From: JBMFVE01 sp049966155
Lineage (GTDB): Bacteria > Bacteroidota > Ignavibacteria > Kryptoniales > JAKASW01
Length of the DNA stretch: 64,000 nt
NCBI GenBank assembly: GCA_049966155.1
Contig: JBMFVE010000001.1
Coordinates: 372,001-436,000 of the forward strand
Direction: 5' to 3'
This document shows positions 18,082 to 26,561 of the stretch, piece by piece. Position 1 is the first letter of the stretch. The number at the start of each line of letters is the position of its first letter. A program made the translations under genes and the position numbers. The notes under the pieces are model-generated. The model was not told where the DNA came from. It searched no databases and saw only the letters and a list, made by a program, of their open reading frames with translations.

Positions 18082-18461
18082 CACTCTTTCACCTGCTGAA
18101 CTGAGTTTACCGCATCCATAATTTTTTTCCGAAAAGAACCCTGTTCAATAGGTTTAACTACAAAATCATTTGCACCAAGCTCAACTGCACGCCTGACATT
18201 TGAAGAGTCCCCATAAGCAGTCATTATAATTACAGGAGTACGATTGTTGACTTTTCCAGCACGTAGATTCTTTAGTACTTCAAATCCATCCAATTCCGGC
18301 ATCATTATATCAAGCAATATTACATCGTATTTTGTGTTGTTAGCAAGCATCAAAGCCTCTGCACCATCAGCAGCATTGTACGTCTCAAAACCGAGCTGCC
18401 TTAGATGAAATTCGACAAGTTTACGGATCATGGGCACATCATCTGCAATTAAAGCTTTCAT
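18081..18461 (-). CDS. Single-domain response regulator (CheY-like)
   Basis: A 126-residue receiver domain with no output domain. The acidic pocket Asp7-Asp8, phospho-acceptor Asp51 (ILLDIMMPELDG), Thr81 in IIMTAYGD and Lys103 in VVKPIE are all present. Such proteins act by docking, for example on FliM or in a phosphorelay. The ATG overlaps the stop of the upstream REC-Hpt gene by ATGA, so the two are a coupled pair and may exchange phosphate. The histidine kinase at 29666 is the only kinase in the window and is a possible source. It could be a motor regulator; a true CheY assignment would need the cheA locus. Confidence 0.9.
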   Translation of the reverse strand: MKALIADDVPMIRKLVEFHLRQLGFETYNAADGAEALMLANNTKYDVILLDIMMPELDGFEVLKNLRAGKVNNRTPVIIMTAYGDSSNVRRAVELGANDFVVKPIEQGSFRKKIMDAVNSVQQVKE

Positions 18462-19204
18462 TTTACTACCCTTGTTTTAAGTTCAAAAACGAGGTCTCGT
18501 ACGTTTTCCCAATTTATGTTTTCTGCATGTACTGCTTCATTCAACCTGGTAGCAAGTTGGGTCACTTCATCATATCCAAAAGAGCCACCTGTGCCTTTAA
18601 TGTCATGAGTGATTCTTCGAATAGTTTTTACATCTTTATTATTAGCAGCCTCTTGCAGTAAAAACATCTGTTCGTCAAAGTATTTTAAGAAGTCTATTAC
18701 CATATTTTTTACAACTTCAACGTATTCCTTCTCCTCCACACCAAACGGGTTTTCTTTCGACACGGGTTCCCGTGGCAAAAGCGTACTGAAAAATTCCTCC
18801 CCAAAAACAAGCCTGAGCTTTTCTAAAAGGGCTTCTTCACTAAGTGGTTTTGTCAGAACAGCTGAGGCTCCAAGCTTTGCGGCAGAAACGACATTTATTC
18901 TGTCTGAAAAACCTGTTATCACAATAACGGGTATTTCTCTTGTAACCTCATTTGATTTCAAAATTTGAAGCGTTTTTAAACCATCCAGCCGGGGCATCTG
19001 AATATCGAGCAAAATAAGGTCGGGATGCGAAGAAAGCGCAAGCTTCAAGCCCTCATAACCATCTTCAGCAACCATGACATCAAACTTTAATCTTTTAAAG
19101 AGCTCCTCGACAAACCGCTGTACCATCCTTGTATCATCAATTATAAGGGTCTTAAAGCGCTTGGTATCCTGCGGAACACCTTGGGGTATGCTTTGGTTAC
19201 CCAT
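18458..19204 (-). CDS. Receiver-Hpt phosphorelay protein
   Basis: About 248 residues. An N-terminal receiver (about 18-135) has the acidic pair in IIDDTRMV, phospho-acceptor Asp67 in ILLDIQMPRLDG, Thr in VITGFSD and Lys in LTKPLSEE. A C-terminal histidine phosphotransfer domain (about 160-245) contains THDIKGTGGSFG with His200. The protein can in principle take phosphate on its receiver and hold or pass phosphate on its Hpt, to the CheY-like neighbour for example. The ATG at 19204 overlaps the csrA stop; a GTG four codons earlier is also open. It sits between csrA and the CheY-like gene. Confidence 0.85.
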   Translation of the reverse strand: MGNQSIPQGVPQDTKRFKTLIIDDTRMVQRFVEELFKRLKFDVMVAEDGYEGLKLALSSHPDLILLDIQMPRLDGLKTLQILKSNEVTREIPVIVITGFSDRINVVSAAKLGASAVLTKPLSEEALLEKLRLVFGEEFFSTLLPREPVSKENPFGVEEKEYVEVVKNMVIDFLKYFDEQMFLLQEAANNKDVKTIRRITHDIKGTGGSFGYDEVTQLATRLNEAVHAENINWENVRDLVFELKTRVVK

Positions 19205-19451
19205 CAGACTGCCCACCGGTTTTAAATTTAAAAGTCTTTTTTAATGTCCGCGCAAAATCTCGATCTAAATGAGCTACAGCTTCTTTGTTTGCTGCAACAA
19301 TCTTTTGATAAATTTCTTCGCGATGAACCGGAACAAAATCTGGAGCCTCAATTCCTAATTTTACACTTGCACCATCAATAGCAACAACAACCACCCTTAT
19401 GCTTTCGGCAATGCGAATTGATTCTCCCAACTTCCTTGTTAGTATGAGCAT
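19197..19451 (-). CDS. csrA: Carbon storage regulator CsrA, flagellar translation regulator
   Basis: An 84-residue RNA-binding protein. The N-terminal MLILTRKLGESIRI is the signature CsrA beta-strand, followed by VVVVAIDGASVKLGIEAP and VPVHREEIYQKI. A C-terminal extension of about 25 basic residues (FARTLKKTFKFK) goes beyond the usual 60-75. CsrA dimers bind GGA motifs in leader RNAs and block ribosomes; in Bacillus it represses flagellin translation. The ATG at 19451 stands just after GGAAGGTGG; the upstream GTG is too close to it. The immediate neighbour fliW encodes its protein antagonist, and the pair lies after motAB. Confidence 0.95.
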   Translation of the reverse strand: MLILTRKLGESIRIAESIRVVVVAIDGASVKLGIEAPDFVPVHREEIYQKIVAANKEAVAHLDRDFARTLKKTFKFKTGGQSDG

Positions 19452-19467
19452 GACCACCTTCCATGGT

Positions 19468-19872
19468 TTAAGTTAAAATATGCCGTGTAGAGTATTTTTC
19501 TGAATTCAAGATCAGTTGACTGGCAACTCTCTTGTCCTTCCGGACAAGAATTGGAGCTTTGAGATTTACTGTCACTCGCTCGGGAGGCTGATGCAGTATC
19601 ACAATTACAAATAACACCGAGTTTTCACGGTCCTCCGGGGTCACCTCAGAATAAATTTCTGGAGCTATGAGCGACGCCTCAACTACAGCAAAGCCAACAC
19701 TGGGATCCTCTACAGATAAAAGCCAATGTAGAGGAGCTGACTCTTCATCGTTTATTATAATAAAGTCGTGCAGTTCTTCAAAACCTGCAGGACCGCTCTG
19801 GAAATGATAAACAAGATCGTTGCTGTACTCTATCTCGCCAAATTGGCTTGTCATTATCTTATACTTCTCCAC
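19468..19872 (-). CDS. fliW: FliW, CsrA antagonist and flagellar assembly factor
   Basis: A protein of about 134 residues of the FliW family. The order FGEIEYSNDLVYHF, SGPAGFEELHDFIII, and the C-terminal APILVRKDKRVASQLIL is typical. FliW binds CsrA away from its RNA site and is released to flagellin, linking filament export to translation. The start chosen is GTG at 19872: it follows AGGAGG by eight bases, falls 14 bases beyond the motB stop and gives a normal FliW N-terminus. Longer frames from 19899 or 19923 overlap motB and add non-family residues. csrA follows 16 bases downstream. Confidence 0.88.
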   Translation of the reverse strand: MEKYKIMTSQFGEIEYSNDLVYHFQSGPAGFEELHDFIIINDEESAPLHWLLSVEDPSVGFAVVEASLIAPEIYSEVTPEDRENSVLFVIVILHQPPERVTVNLKAPILVRKDKRVASQLILNSEKYSTRHILT

Positions 19873-19885
19873 AAATGTTTCCTCC

Positions 19886-20590
19886 TCATTTCTTTGCATA
19901 GCTGTTAAGTATGACAATGTCAACCCTCCTGTTTTCTGCCCTATGTTCCGGTGTATCGTTTGGTACTATAGGATGGTATTCACCGTATCCTATTATTGAA
20001 ACCTTTTCAGGCCTAATTTTATAATGCTGCAGAAGGTAATACCCTACGTTAAGGGCACGTGCAACAGATAGGTGCCAGTTTGACTGAAACTGATACGTCC
20101 TTATAGGAGTGTTATCAGTATGACCTTCTATTCTAATTTCATTTGGAATCTCTTGAAGAAAAAAACCTAGTGTATCAAGGACAGGATAAGCTCCGGGCTT
20201 AATATCAGCTTTACCGACATCAAACATGAACTTCTCCAGGAAATGAATTGTAACCCCCCTTTCGGAGTAAGTAATAATTGCTCCAGACTTTTTCAAGGAA
20301 TTGCCAATTGCTGATTCTACCTTCCTCTCCATTTGTTGTGCCGCTGCATTGGCTGCATTTGACGGTGCAGGTGAAGACATCATTCCTGTTGATCCGGGCA
20401 TTGCCCCGGCAGCACCTCCTCCCCCAAAAACGTTTTCAAAAGCTGATACCATCTGTCTGAATTTGTTCATGTCAACTTGAGAGCTGGCGTAAAGGATTAC
20501 AAAGAGTCCGAGAAGGAGAGTAATAAGATCTGAATAAGTCAAAAGCCACCTTTCCAGATTATCGTGTTCTCCTTCTTTCTTTCGCTTCAT
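19886..20590 (-). CDS. motB: Flagellar stator protein MotB
   Basis: A 234-residue stator subunit. After a short cytoplasmic stretch, the single membrane helix begins WLLTYSDLITLLLGLFV, with the proton-carrying Asp at position 21. A plug/linker rich in Gly, Ala and Pro follows (about 55-90), then an OmpA-like peptidoglycan-binding domain (about 105-230) with RIEGHTDNTPI, SNWHLSVARA and NRRVDIVI. The ATG shares one base with the motA stop (TGATG). The ion cannot be fixed from sequence with certainty, but the TYSD form is usual in proton MotB. Confidence 0.95.
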   Translation of the reverse strand: MKRKKEGEHDNLERWLLTYSDLITLLLGLFVILYASSQVDMNKFRQMVSAFENVFGGGGAAGAMPGSTGMMSSPAPSNAANAAAQQMERKVESAIGNSLKKSGAIITYSERGVTIHFLEKFMFDVGKADIKPGAYPVLDTLGFFLQEIPNEIRIEGHTDNTPIRTYQFQSNWHLSVARALNVGYYLLQHYKIRPEKVSIIGYGEYHPIVPNDTPEHRAENRRVDIVILNSYAKK

Positions 20591-21366
20591 CAGATTTCAC
20601 CCTGCTCGCTTGTTGGAAGCATTGACCGCAGCTTTGCCCTGACTATAGCCGGGACCTCACCTGCCTGCAACGACACCACCCCTTCAAGAATAATCTCCAT
20701 CATTAAATTTTCTTCCCCATGTATGGTTTTTAATTTGTCGGCAATTGGTAACCAGACTATGTTAGCCATAAAAATTCCCCACAAGGTTGCGATGAACGCT
20801 GTTGCTATATGGTGGATTAGATCGTTTGGGTCGCCACCGGCATTAGCAAGGGTCACTATTAACCCCATAACTGTCCCAATAATTCCCATTGTAGGTGAGT
20901 AACCCCCCATTTTTTGAAAAATAGCAGCGTTCGTCATGTGGCGCTCGTTGAGAAATCCCATTTCCGCTTCTGCTACTTTCTTCATGGTTTCGGGGTCAGT
21001 TCCATCTATTGCAAATCTCAACATTTTTTTGAGAAATGGATTCCCAATTCTGTCCAGCTCTTTCTCAAGGGCAAGCAATCCATCTTTCCTCGCAATTGTG
21101 GCATAATTTACTATAGATTCAATTAAACCCTCAACATCATGCTTTGGAGGGAAGAATGCAACAACAGCAAATTTCCATATTCTGGCAAACTGTTTAAATG
21201 AAGTCCCAATCATAGCTGTGGCAAACGTACCTCCAAATACTATAAGCATCGCAGGAATCATGATCAGAGCTCCAATCTTTCCACCCTCGAGAATAAATGA
21301 GCCAAAAATGGAGATGATGCCGAATAATAGTCCTGCAATTGTGCCTATTTCAATTGTCTTTTTCAT
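20590..21366 (-). CDS. motA: Flagellar stator protein MotA
   Basis: A 258-residue membrane protein with four transmembrane helices, residues 4-22, 30-50, about 145-170 and 182-205. GGYSPTMGIIGTVMGLI holds the conserved proline of the third helix; the long cytoplasmic loop between helices 2 and 3 carries charged residues for contact with FliG. It forms the ion channel with MotB and drives rotation. The motA-motB pair lies between the hook-filament junction genes flgKL and fliW-csrA, four bases after flgL. Confidence 0.95.
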   Translation of the reverse strand: MKKTIEIGTIAGLLFGIISIFGSFILEGGKIGALIMIPAMLIVFGGTFATAMIGTSFKQFARIWKFAVVAFFPPKHDVEGLIESIVNYATIARKDGLLALEKELDRIGNPFLKKMLRFAIDGTDPETMKKVAEAEMGFLNERHMTNAAIFQKMGGYSPTMGIIGTVMGLIVTLANAGGDPNDLIHHIATAFIATLWGIFMANIVWLPIADKLKTIHGEENLMMEIILEGVVSLQAGEVPAIVRAKLRSMLPTSEQGEI

Positions 21367-21370
21367 TCAA

Positions 21371-22258
21371 TCACTTAAGAAAGTTTGCCAGTGAAAGCTG
21401 TATAATTCCTGCTCCTGTTTGAAGCGCTGCATTTAAAGCAATTTGTTTCTGCTGCAGCTGAATTACCGCTGCAGCTATGTCAGTATCACCAAGTGCTGAA
21501 ATAGTCGACTTCAATGAATCGGATTCCGAAGAGAGTTGTTGCTCTATAAGTTGAAAACGGTTAATCATGCTGCCGGCTTTTGCATTTGTGCTTATCATTT
21601 GATTTAAATAGCTGTCAATTGTCTCTATATCACCCTGCGAAGGAGCTGCGCCAGATTTCATTTTGTTACGTATTGCAATTAAATCGGAAAAAATCTGTCC
21701 ATTGCTAAAAGCCTCAGCTCCAGTTATGTTATACTGAGCCTTCATTTGATACCCTATATCAACCTGCAAGGTGCCATCAACACCTTCCGGATTGACCAGC
21801 ACACCACTTCGATCCGATTTCATAACAAATGGTTGAACGGTAGTTTGTCTCCCTCCAAACACATAGCGGTCGCCAAATTTTGTATTTGCTAAATCGAGAA
21901 GCTGGTCGATAAATTCATCGAGTCGTGAGGCATATGCATTCTGATCTGAAGAATTCTGATCATTTGCCGCGCTCAGTATTACTCCCTTGATTTGCGTAAG
22001 CAACTGAACACTTTGATCAAGTGCACCGCTTTGTGAGGACAGAAAGCTCACAGCGTACCCTGCATTTTGTCGGAACATGGAATTCTGGTTCACCTGATCT
22101 TGAAGAAGCATAAGTCTTTGCATCAGGACGGGATCGTCAGATGGCCTGTTCACCAGTTTTCCACTTGAAATTTGAGCCTGCAATGTGTCAACCGACTGAC
22201 GGCTTTGTCCAATAGAATAAAGCAAATCGCTGATGAGTTGATTCTCGTTAATCCTCAT
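21371..22258 (-). CDS. flgL: Hook-filament junction protein FlgL (HAP3)
   Basis: A 295-residue axial protein. The N-terminal helix MRINENQLISDLLYSI and QISSGKLVNRPSDDP are the flagellin-like D0/D1 motifs; the C-terminal helix (AAAVIQLQQKQIALNAALQ) completes the coiled-coil pair. Length is near that of standard FlgL. It is exported and sits between FlgK and the filament. The start follows the flgK stop after one base. The pair order flgN-flgK-flgL is conserved in many bacteria. Confidence 0.93.
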   Translation of the reverse strand: MRINENQLISDLLYSIGQSRQSVDTLQAQISSGKLVNRPSDDPVLMQRLMLLQDQVNQNSMFRQNAGYAVSFLSSQSGALDQSVQLLTQIKGVILSAANDQNSSDQNAYASRLDEFIDQLLDLANTKFGDRYVFGGRQTTVQPFVMKSDRSGVLVNPEGVDGTLQVDIGYQMKAQYNITGAEAFSNGQIFSDLIAIRNKMKSGAAPSQGDIETIDSYLNQMISTNAKAGSMINRFQLIEQQLSSESDSLKSTISALGDTDIAAAVIQLQQKQIALNAALQTGAGIIQLSLANFLK

Positions 22259-22259
22259 T

Positions 22260-23633
22260 TTACACCATATTTATTATAGATTGATACATCTGGTCAACGG
22301 TGCTTACGACCTTCGCAGCGGCTTCAAAGGAATGCTGATACTGAATCATATTTGCCAGCTCTTCATCTATTGACACCCCGGAAATTGACTGCCGAAAAGC
22401 ATTCATCTGATTGGAAGCAACCTGAAACATATTCATATTTGACTTAGCACTTTGTAAATCCAGGCCAACCTGTCCCATTAATCCCTCATAAGCCTTTATA
22501 ATAGAGGTCCCATCGGACATAACCTGAGCATTAAGCACATTAGAAATAGCAGATGCGTTATCTCCACTTCCAGGATCTCCATTTGAGGAAGCCGCTATAT
22601 TCTTCAGGCTGGCCAAAATATCAGGAGAAATTTGTATGCTACCAGCTGTGTTTCCTTGGAAAAAGGTTTTTCCAGTCGCAGGCGGTGTACCCCCATTAGA
22701 TAGCGTATAGCCGGTGGAGTGAAAAGAGTTTACAGTCTGAACAAGGGTATTTGCAATTTCATCAAGACGGGAGGAATATTTCGAAATTTTGTGGTTGTAC
22801 ACATCAAGAAGTCCATATAGCTCACCTGAAGCAATAGTCAAACTTTGGTTAGAATCATACGGCACAACAGCAATTTCATTTGATGTCTGCTTTACAGACA
22901 GAGTGTATGAAGTACCGGCAGCAACGAGAATTGCTCCCCCTGCTGATATGTTAATGATACCATTTGCATCCACCGTTACTTTGACATTTACCATCTTACT
23001 TAACTGATCAATTGCAGAGTCCATTTGATCCTTGAGATCAGGTGCATCTTTAAATGCAGTGGCATTAGCCAGAATTTGACTGTTTAATTTTGCAATCGTT
23101 GCAGCCAGCTCATTTATCTTTTGTACTTCATCTGAGACCTGCAGCCCCACCTGATACTGCAAATTCTTTAATTTCGAATTCAGCATATTAAAGGTGGTTG
23201 CCACCTGAACACCTGTCTCCATAACGGTCTGTCGAACTCCCATATCTTCAGGTGTTTGCGATAGTGACTGAAAGGCATTAAACAATGCTGTGAGTTGAGC
23301 TGAGAGTCCATTTCCTGTGGTTTCATTAAAAACTGATTCAACCTGAGTCATTGCCTGTTGGTAAATTGTTGATTTACCAAGATCAGAATTCAAATTGCGT
23401 GTTTGCTCATCTACAAATGCATCACGCACCCTCTGAATAGCAAGAATATTAACACCTGATCCCAGATAACCGTAGGTTGTTTGAATTGCCTCATTTGGCT
23501 GCGAGATAACTCGCTGACGGGTGTAACCATCGGTATTAGCATTGGCAATATTGTGACTGGTAGTGTCAAGCTCTGCTTGACTTGCTGAAAGTGCAGTTTT
23601 GGCAATATCCAGTATGCTTGAAATACCGCTCAA
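22260..23633 (-). CDS. flgK: Hook-filament junction protein FlgK (HAP1)
   Basis: A 457-residue axial protein. The N-terminal rod/hook motif SQAELDTTSHNIANANTDGY and a C-terminal YQHSFEAAAKVVSTVDQMYQ helix are typical of FlgK. It is shorter than the Salmonella protein (about 550), with a compact middle domain. It caps the hook and joins it to FlgL. The gene is nine bases after the chaperone flgN, which would bind the C-terminal helix before export. Confidence 0.93.
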   Translation of the reverse strand: MSGISSILDIAKTALSASQAELDTTSHNIANANTDGYTRQRVISQPNEAIQTTYGYLGSGVNILAIQRVRDAFVDEQTRNLNSDLGKSTIYQQAMTQVESVFNETTGNGLSAQLTALFNAFQSLSQTPEDMGVRQTVMETGVQVATTFNMLNSKLKNLQYQVGLQVSDEVQKINELAATIAKLNSQILANATAFKDAPDLKDQMDSAIDQLSKMVNVKVTVDANGIINISAGGAILVAAGTSYTLSVKQTSNEIAVVPYDSNQSLTIASGELYGLLDVYNHKISKYSSRLDEIANTLVQTVNSFHSTGYTLSNGGTPPATGKTFFQGNTAGSIQISPDILASLKNIAASSNGDPGSGDNASAISNVLNAQVMSDGTSIIKAYEGLMGQVGLDLQSAKSNMNMFQVASNQMNAFRQSISGVSIDEELANMIQYQHSFEAAAKVVSTVDQMYQSIINMV

Positions 23634-23642
23634 CTTAATACC

Positions 23643-24077
23643 TCAAGCTTTTCTATCGACCATCTTTATTGTTCCCCCATCAGTTAGAATGTTAATGTTC
23701 TGCTTTATAAAAACCACAGCACGGTTCAGCAGAAACATTACTACGTTGTTTAAATTCCGAACAAGATCAAATTTCTCACGAAAGGTTTTTTGAACTTCTA
23801 CATATGTTTTCACCATATCTGATCCCAATTCCGCTTTGAGCTTGTTTAAATCATTGGGATCAACTCCCAACTTTCCTAACAGTTCTCTTCTTTCTACTTC
23901 AAGTGTCCTGAACCGATTAATCAGAGCCAATTCATTCCTGACAATTTTATCAATATCCTTTGTATCAAGTTTTGCAGCTGCCTCACGTTTACTTTCGAGT
24001 AAAGGCAAAAACAGCTCGAGCACTTTGGTTTCTTCTTCCATCAGCCGTAACAATTGATCTGCATTCTCCATACTCAT
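23643..24077 (-). CDS. flgN: FlgN-family export chaperone
   Basis: A 144-residue, mostly helical, charged protein in the exact position of flgN before flgKL. LLRLMEEETKVLELFLPLLESK and repeated helices with NRFRTLEVERRELL fit the FlgN family, which protects FlgK and FlgL before secretion. The ATG overlaps the flgJ stop by ATGA and has AAGGAG eight bases upstream. Sequence identity in this family is low, so position weighs heavily in the call. Confidence 0.82.
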   Translation of the reverse strand: MSMENADQLLRLMEEETKVLELFLPLLESKREAAAKLDTKDIDKIVRNELALINRFRTLEVERRELLGKLGVDPNDLNKLKAELGSDMVKTYVEVQKTFREKFDLVRNLNNVVMFLLNRAVVFIKQNINILTDGGTIKMVDRKA

Positions 24078-24853
24078 TTCATGTTCTCCTTATCAAAAAC
24101 ATTAATGAAACTTAATACGCGTCTGATATAGTTTCTTGTCTCATTGTACGGCGGAATACCTCCGTGTTTTTCTACAGCGTTTGGGCCAGCATTATAGGAG
24201 GCTAATGCTAACTCTACATTCCCTGAAAACCTGTCCAGCAATGATTTTAAATATTTTGCTCCTCCCATAATATTTTGCCTTGGGTCAAAAGGATTTGTCA
24301 CTCCCATGTCTCTTGCTGTAGAATCCATAAGTTGCATCAAGCCTTTAGCGTTTTTTGAAGAGAGCGAATCTGCCCTCCCTGCTGATTCAGCGGCAATTAC
24401 TGCTTTTATTAAAGAAGACTTAAGTCCGAAAATTCCTGCCGCCTCATCTATTATATCGGAGTACTTGCCGACATTCTCCAATAATGAGTCGGAACTGTTT
24501 GCATTAACTTTACCAAAGCCAGCAGAATGTAAAGGCTCATTAAGGGAAATTTTTTTAATGCCGTCATTAAGATCTTCACCTGTAAACTGCTTATAAAGCA
24601 TACTTGCGATTCCAAGATTGGAATTCTTGGCCATGAATTCCGAAAGCTCTATATTAAACAGTCCCGTCATTATGTCTTTCCCAAATCCTTCATCCTTGTC
24701 ACCGTTGTCATCTATTTTTTCAGTCTCCTGCATGGATTTGAGCATGTACTCATCAAATATTGCCTCGAAGCCCTTGACTGCAGCTTTCAGTTTTGTTTTT
24801 TGCTCCTCAGTCAAATTACGATGAGCGGCATTTACCTGTTGTATCCTGTCCAT
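24074..24853 (-). CDS. flgJ: FlgJ: rod-binding domain fused to a lytic transglycosylase (SLT) domain
   Basis: A 259-residue protein. Residues 20-95 form the rod-capping/rod-binding domain (KAAVKGFEAIFDEYMLKSM, GLFNIELSEFMAK). Residues 133-255 are a GH23-type SLT transglycosylase: IKAVIAAESAGRADS with catalytic Glu156, SSKNAKGLMQLM, FDPRQNIMGGAKYL and ALASYNAGPNAV. In Salmonella the second domain is a GH73 glucosaminidase; here a transglycosylase takes its place. It should open peptidoglycan for rod growth in the periplasm. No signal peptide is seen, so export by the flagellar apparatus is likely. The ATG overlaps the flgI stop (TAATG). Confidence 0.92.
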   Translation of the reverse strand: MDRIQQVNAAHRNLTEEQKTKLKAAVKGFEAIFDEYMLKSMQETEKIDDNGDKDEGFGKDIMTGLFNIELSEFMAKNSNLGIASMLYKQFTGEDLNDGIKKISLNEPLHSAGFGKVNANSSDSLLENVGKYSDIIDEAAGIFGLKSSLIKAVIAAESAGRADSLSSKNAKGLMQLMDSTARDMGVTNPFDPRQNIMGGAKYLKSLLDRFSGNVELALASYNAGPNAVEKHGGIPPYNETRNYIRRVLSFINVFDKENMK

Positions 24854-25941
24854 TACATTATCACCAATTCAGCTTTAAGTGCACCTGCTGCCTTTAACGC
24901 TTGAAAAATGGCTATGATGTCACGCGGTCTTACCTTTAGCGAATTTAACGCATTAGCGATATCCTGCACTGTCGCCGCCCCGTTAATTGCTGTCATTGAA
25001 TTTTCCTCCTGTGTTACCTGTGCAGTGGCAGCCTGAGTTACAACTGTCTGGCCTTGAGAAAACGGGGCTGGCTGAGAAATGACAGGAAAAGCCTGAATTT
25101 CAATGTTTAAGTTGGCATGTGAAATCGCTACCGGTAGAATCGTCACGTTTTGTCCTACTACTACTGTGCCTGTTCTCTCATTAATCACCACCCGTGCGAC
25201 AACATCGGGAGTAACATCAATTGATTCGATTTGTGCAATGAATTGTACAACTTTATCGGATGGTTGAAATGCCTGAGGTATCCTTACCGAAACATTCCCG
25301 CCATCAAGAGCAACTGCAGTCCCGGAACCAAATGCCTTATTTATTGCATCAGCGACACGGTTGGCTGTAGTAAAATCTTCCTGTGCGAGAACTATGGTTA
25401 ATTTACCATCATTTACAAAATTAATTGGTGGTGACTTTTGGACGACAGCTCCGTTAGGAATGCGTCCGGTTGTAGTAAAGTTCCTGCGAACTTCCGTGCC
25501 TGCAGCTCGTATATCAAATCCACCAACAGAAATTCCCCCTTGAGCAGATGCGTATATATGGCCATCCTGTCCAATGAGCTGAGTTAATAACAGTGCGCCA
25601 CCCTGCAGGCTTGTTGCATCTCCCATTGATGAAACGATAACATCAACTGTTGAGCCATTACTCGAAAATGGTGGAATTGTAGCAACAACCATTACTGCAG
25701 CCACATTTCTCAGGCGAAGCTGATCTTCGGGAACTGTTATTCCAAAACGTTTGAGCATACTCATAACCGACTGTTGTGTGAAGATAGTCATTCTTGTATC
25801 ACCGGTACCATTCAAACCAACAACGAGACCGTAACCGACAACCTGATAATCGTTTACTCCTTTAATATATGATATGTCCTTAATCCTGCTCGCCTGGGCT
25901 GAAACAGCTAAGATAAAAATGCATAAAAAAATTTTTCTCAT
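24853..25941 (-). CDS. flgI: Flagellar P-ring protein FlgI
   Basis: A 362-residue protein with a signal peptide (RKIFLCIFILAVSAQA). IKDISYIKGVNDYQVVGYGL and GLVVGLNGTGDTRM are strongly conserved FlgI motifs; the C-terminus VQDIANALNSLKVRPRDII is also typical. It forms the ring around the rod in the peptidoglycan layer, showing a diderm cell wall. The start chosen is ATG at 25941, five bases after GAGGTG; an upstream in-frame ATG at 25983 lies inside flgH and would bury the signal peptide. Confidence 0.95.
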   Translation of the reverse strand: MRKIFLCIFILAVSAQASRIKDISYIKGVNDYQVVGYGLVVGLNGTGDTRMTIFTQQSVMSMLKRFGITVPEDQLRLRNVAAVMVVATIPPFSSNGSTVDVIVSSMGDATSLQGGALLLTQLIGQDGHIYASAQGGISVGGFDIRAAGTEVRRNFTTTGRIPNGAVVQKSPPINFVNDGKLTIVLAQEDFTTANRVADAINKAFGSGTAVALDGGNVSVRIPQAFQPSDKVVQFIAQIESIDVTPDVVARVVINERTGTVVVGQNVTILPVAISHANLNIEIQAFPVISQPAPFSQGQTVVTQAATAQVTQEENSMTAINGAATVQDIANALNSLKVRPRDIIAIFQALKAAGALKAELVIM

Positions 25942-25949
25942 CTCACACC

Positions 25950-26534
25950 TCAAAATAGCCAGTGAAAAATCCTGGTCAGCCAACCAGGGGATTGTGCACG
26001 ATCTATTGAGCCTGATCCTTCAAACACTATTTTGGCATCTGAAATGTAAGTCGAATAAATCGTGTTATCAGACAGGATGTCAGATGGACGGATTATCCCG
26101 CTTAACCTTATCATCTGATCCTGACCGTTTATGGAGATTAGTCTGCTGCCTTCTATTTGCAAATTGCCATACTGATCGACTTTGACAACTCGCGCACTTA
26201 AAACGGCTCTCACGCTCCCCTTTTCACTCGTGGACCCACTTCCTTTGAAGTCGTTACCTGTACCAATTTGTGCACCAACAGAAGGCAGACTCCTCGTGCC
26301 ATACGTACCTGACCCGCTCCCACTTATGCTACTTTGTCTGCTTGTGTTGGTAGACGCATCCTTAGACGCAGAATTATCTTCAATTACTATTACAGTTACC
26401 GCATCTCCAACCTTGGATGCTTTGTAATCAGAGAACATCGATGCTGAAGGATTTTGCATAACCTGACAATCAGCACCAACAGGTATGGACAGTAAAATGG
26501 CAATCGATGCACATGCAAAAATTATTTTTCCCAT
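25950..26534 (-). CDS. flgH: Flagellar L-ring protein FlgH, without a clear lipobox
   Basis: A 194-residue outer-membrane ring protein. SMFSDYKASKVGDAVTVIVIEDNSASK and GSRLISINGQDQMIRLSGIIRP are FlgH signatures; the IRPSDI motif is intact. FlgH is normally a lipoprotein, but here the signal sequence ends IPVGADCQV, where Asp stands just before the only nearby Cys, which breaks the usual lipobox. It may be cut by ordinary signal peptidase after VGA. AGGAG precedes the ATG. It is somewhat shorter than the usual 220-230 residues. It lies between flgA and flgI. Confidence 0.93.
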   Translation of the reverse strand: MGKIIFACASIAILLSIPVGADCQVMQNPSASMFSDYKASKVGDAVTVIVIEDNSASKDASTNTSRQSSISGSGSGTYGTRSLPSVGAQIGTGNDFKGSGSTSEKGSVRAVLSARVVKVDQYGNLQIEGSRLISINGQDQMIRLSGIIRPSDILSDNTIYSTYISDAKIVFEGSGSIDRAQSPGWLTRIFHWLF

Positions 26535-26561
26535 TTTATCATCTCCTCTTCTTGATAAACA

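Noticed and set aside
18081..18461. Lone receiver called as cheY
   Set aside because: It has all receiver residues, but without cheA context and with a coupled REC-Hpt partner a general response-regulator name is safer.
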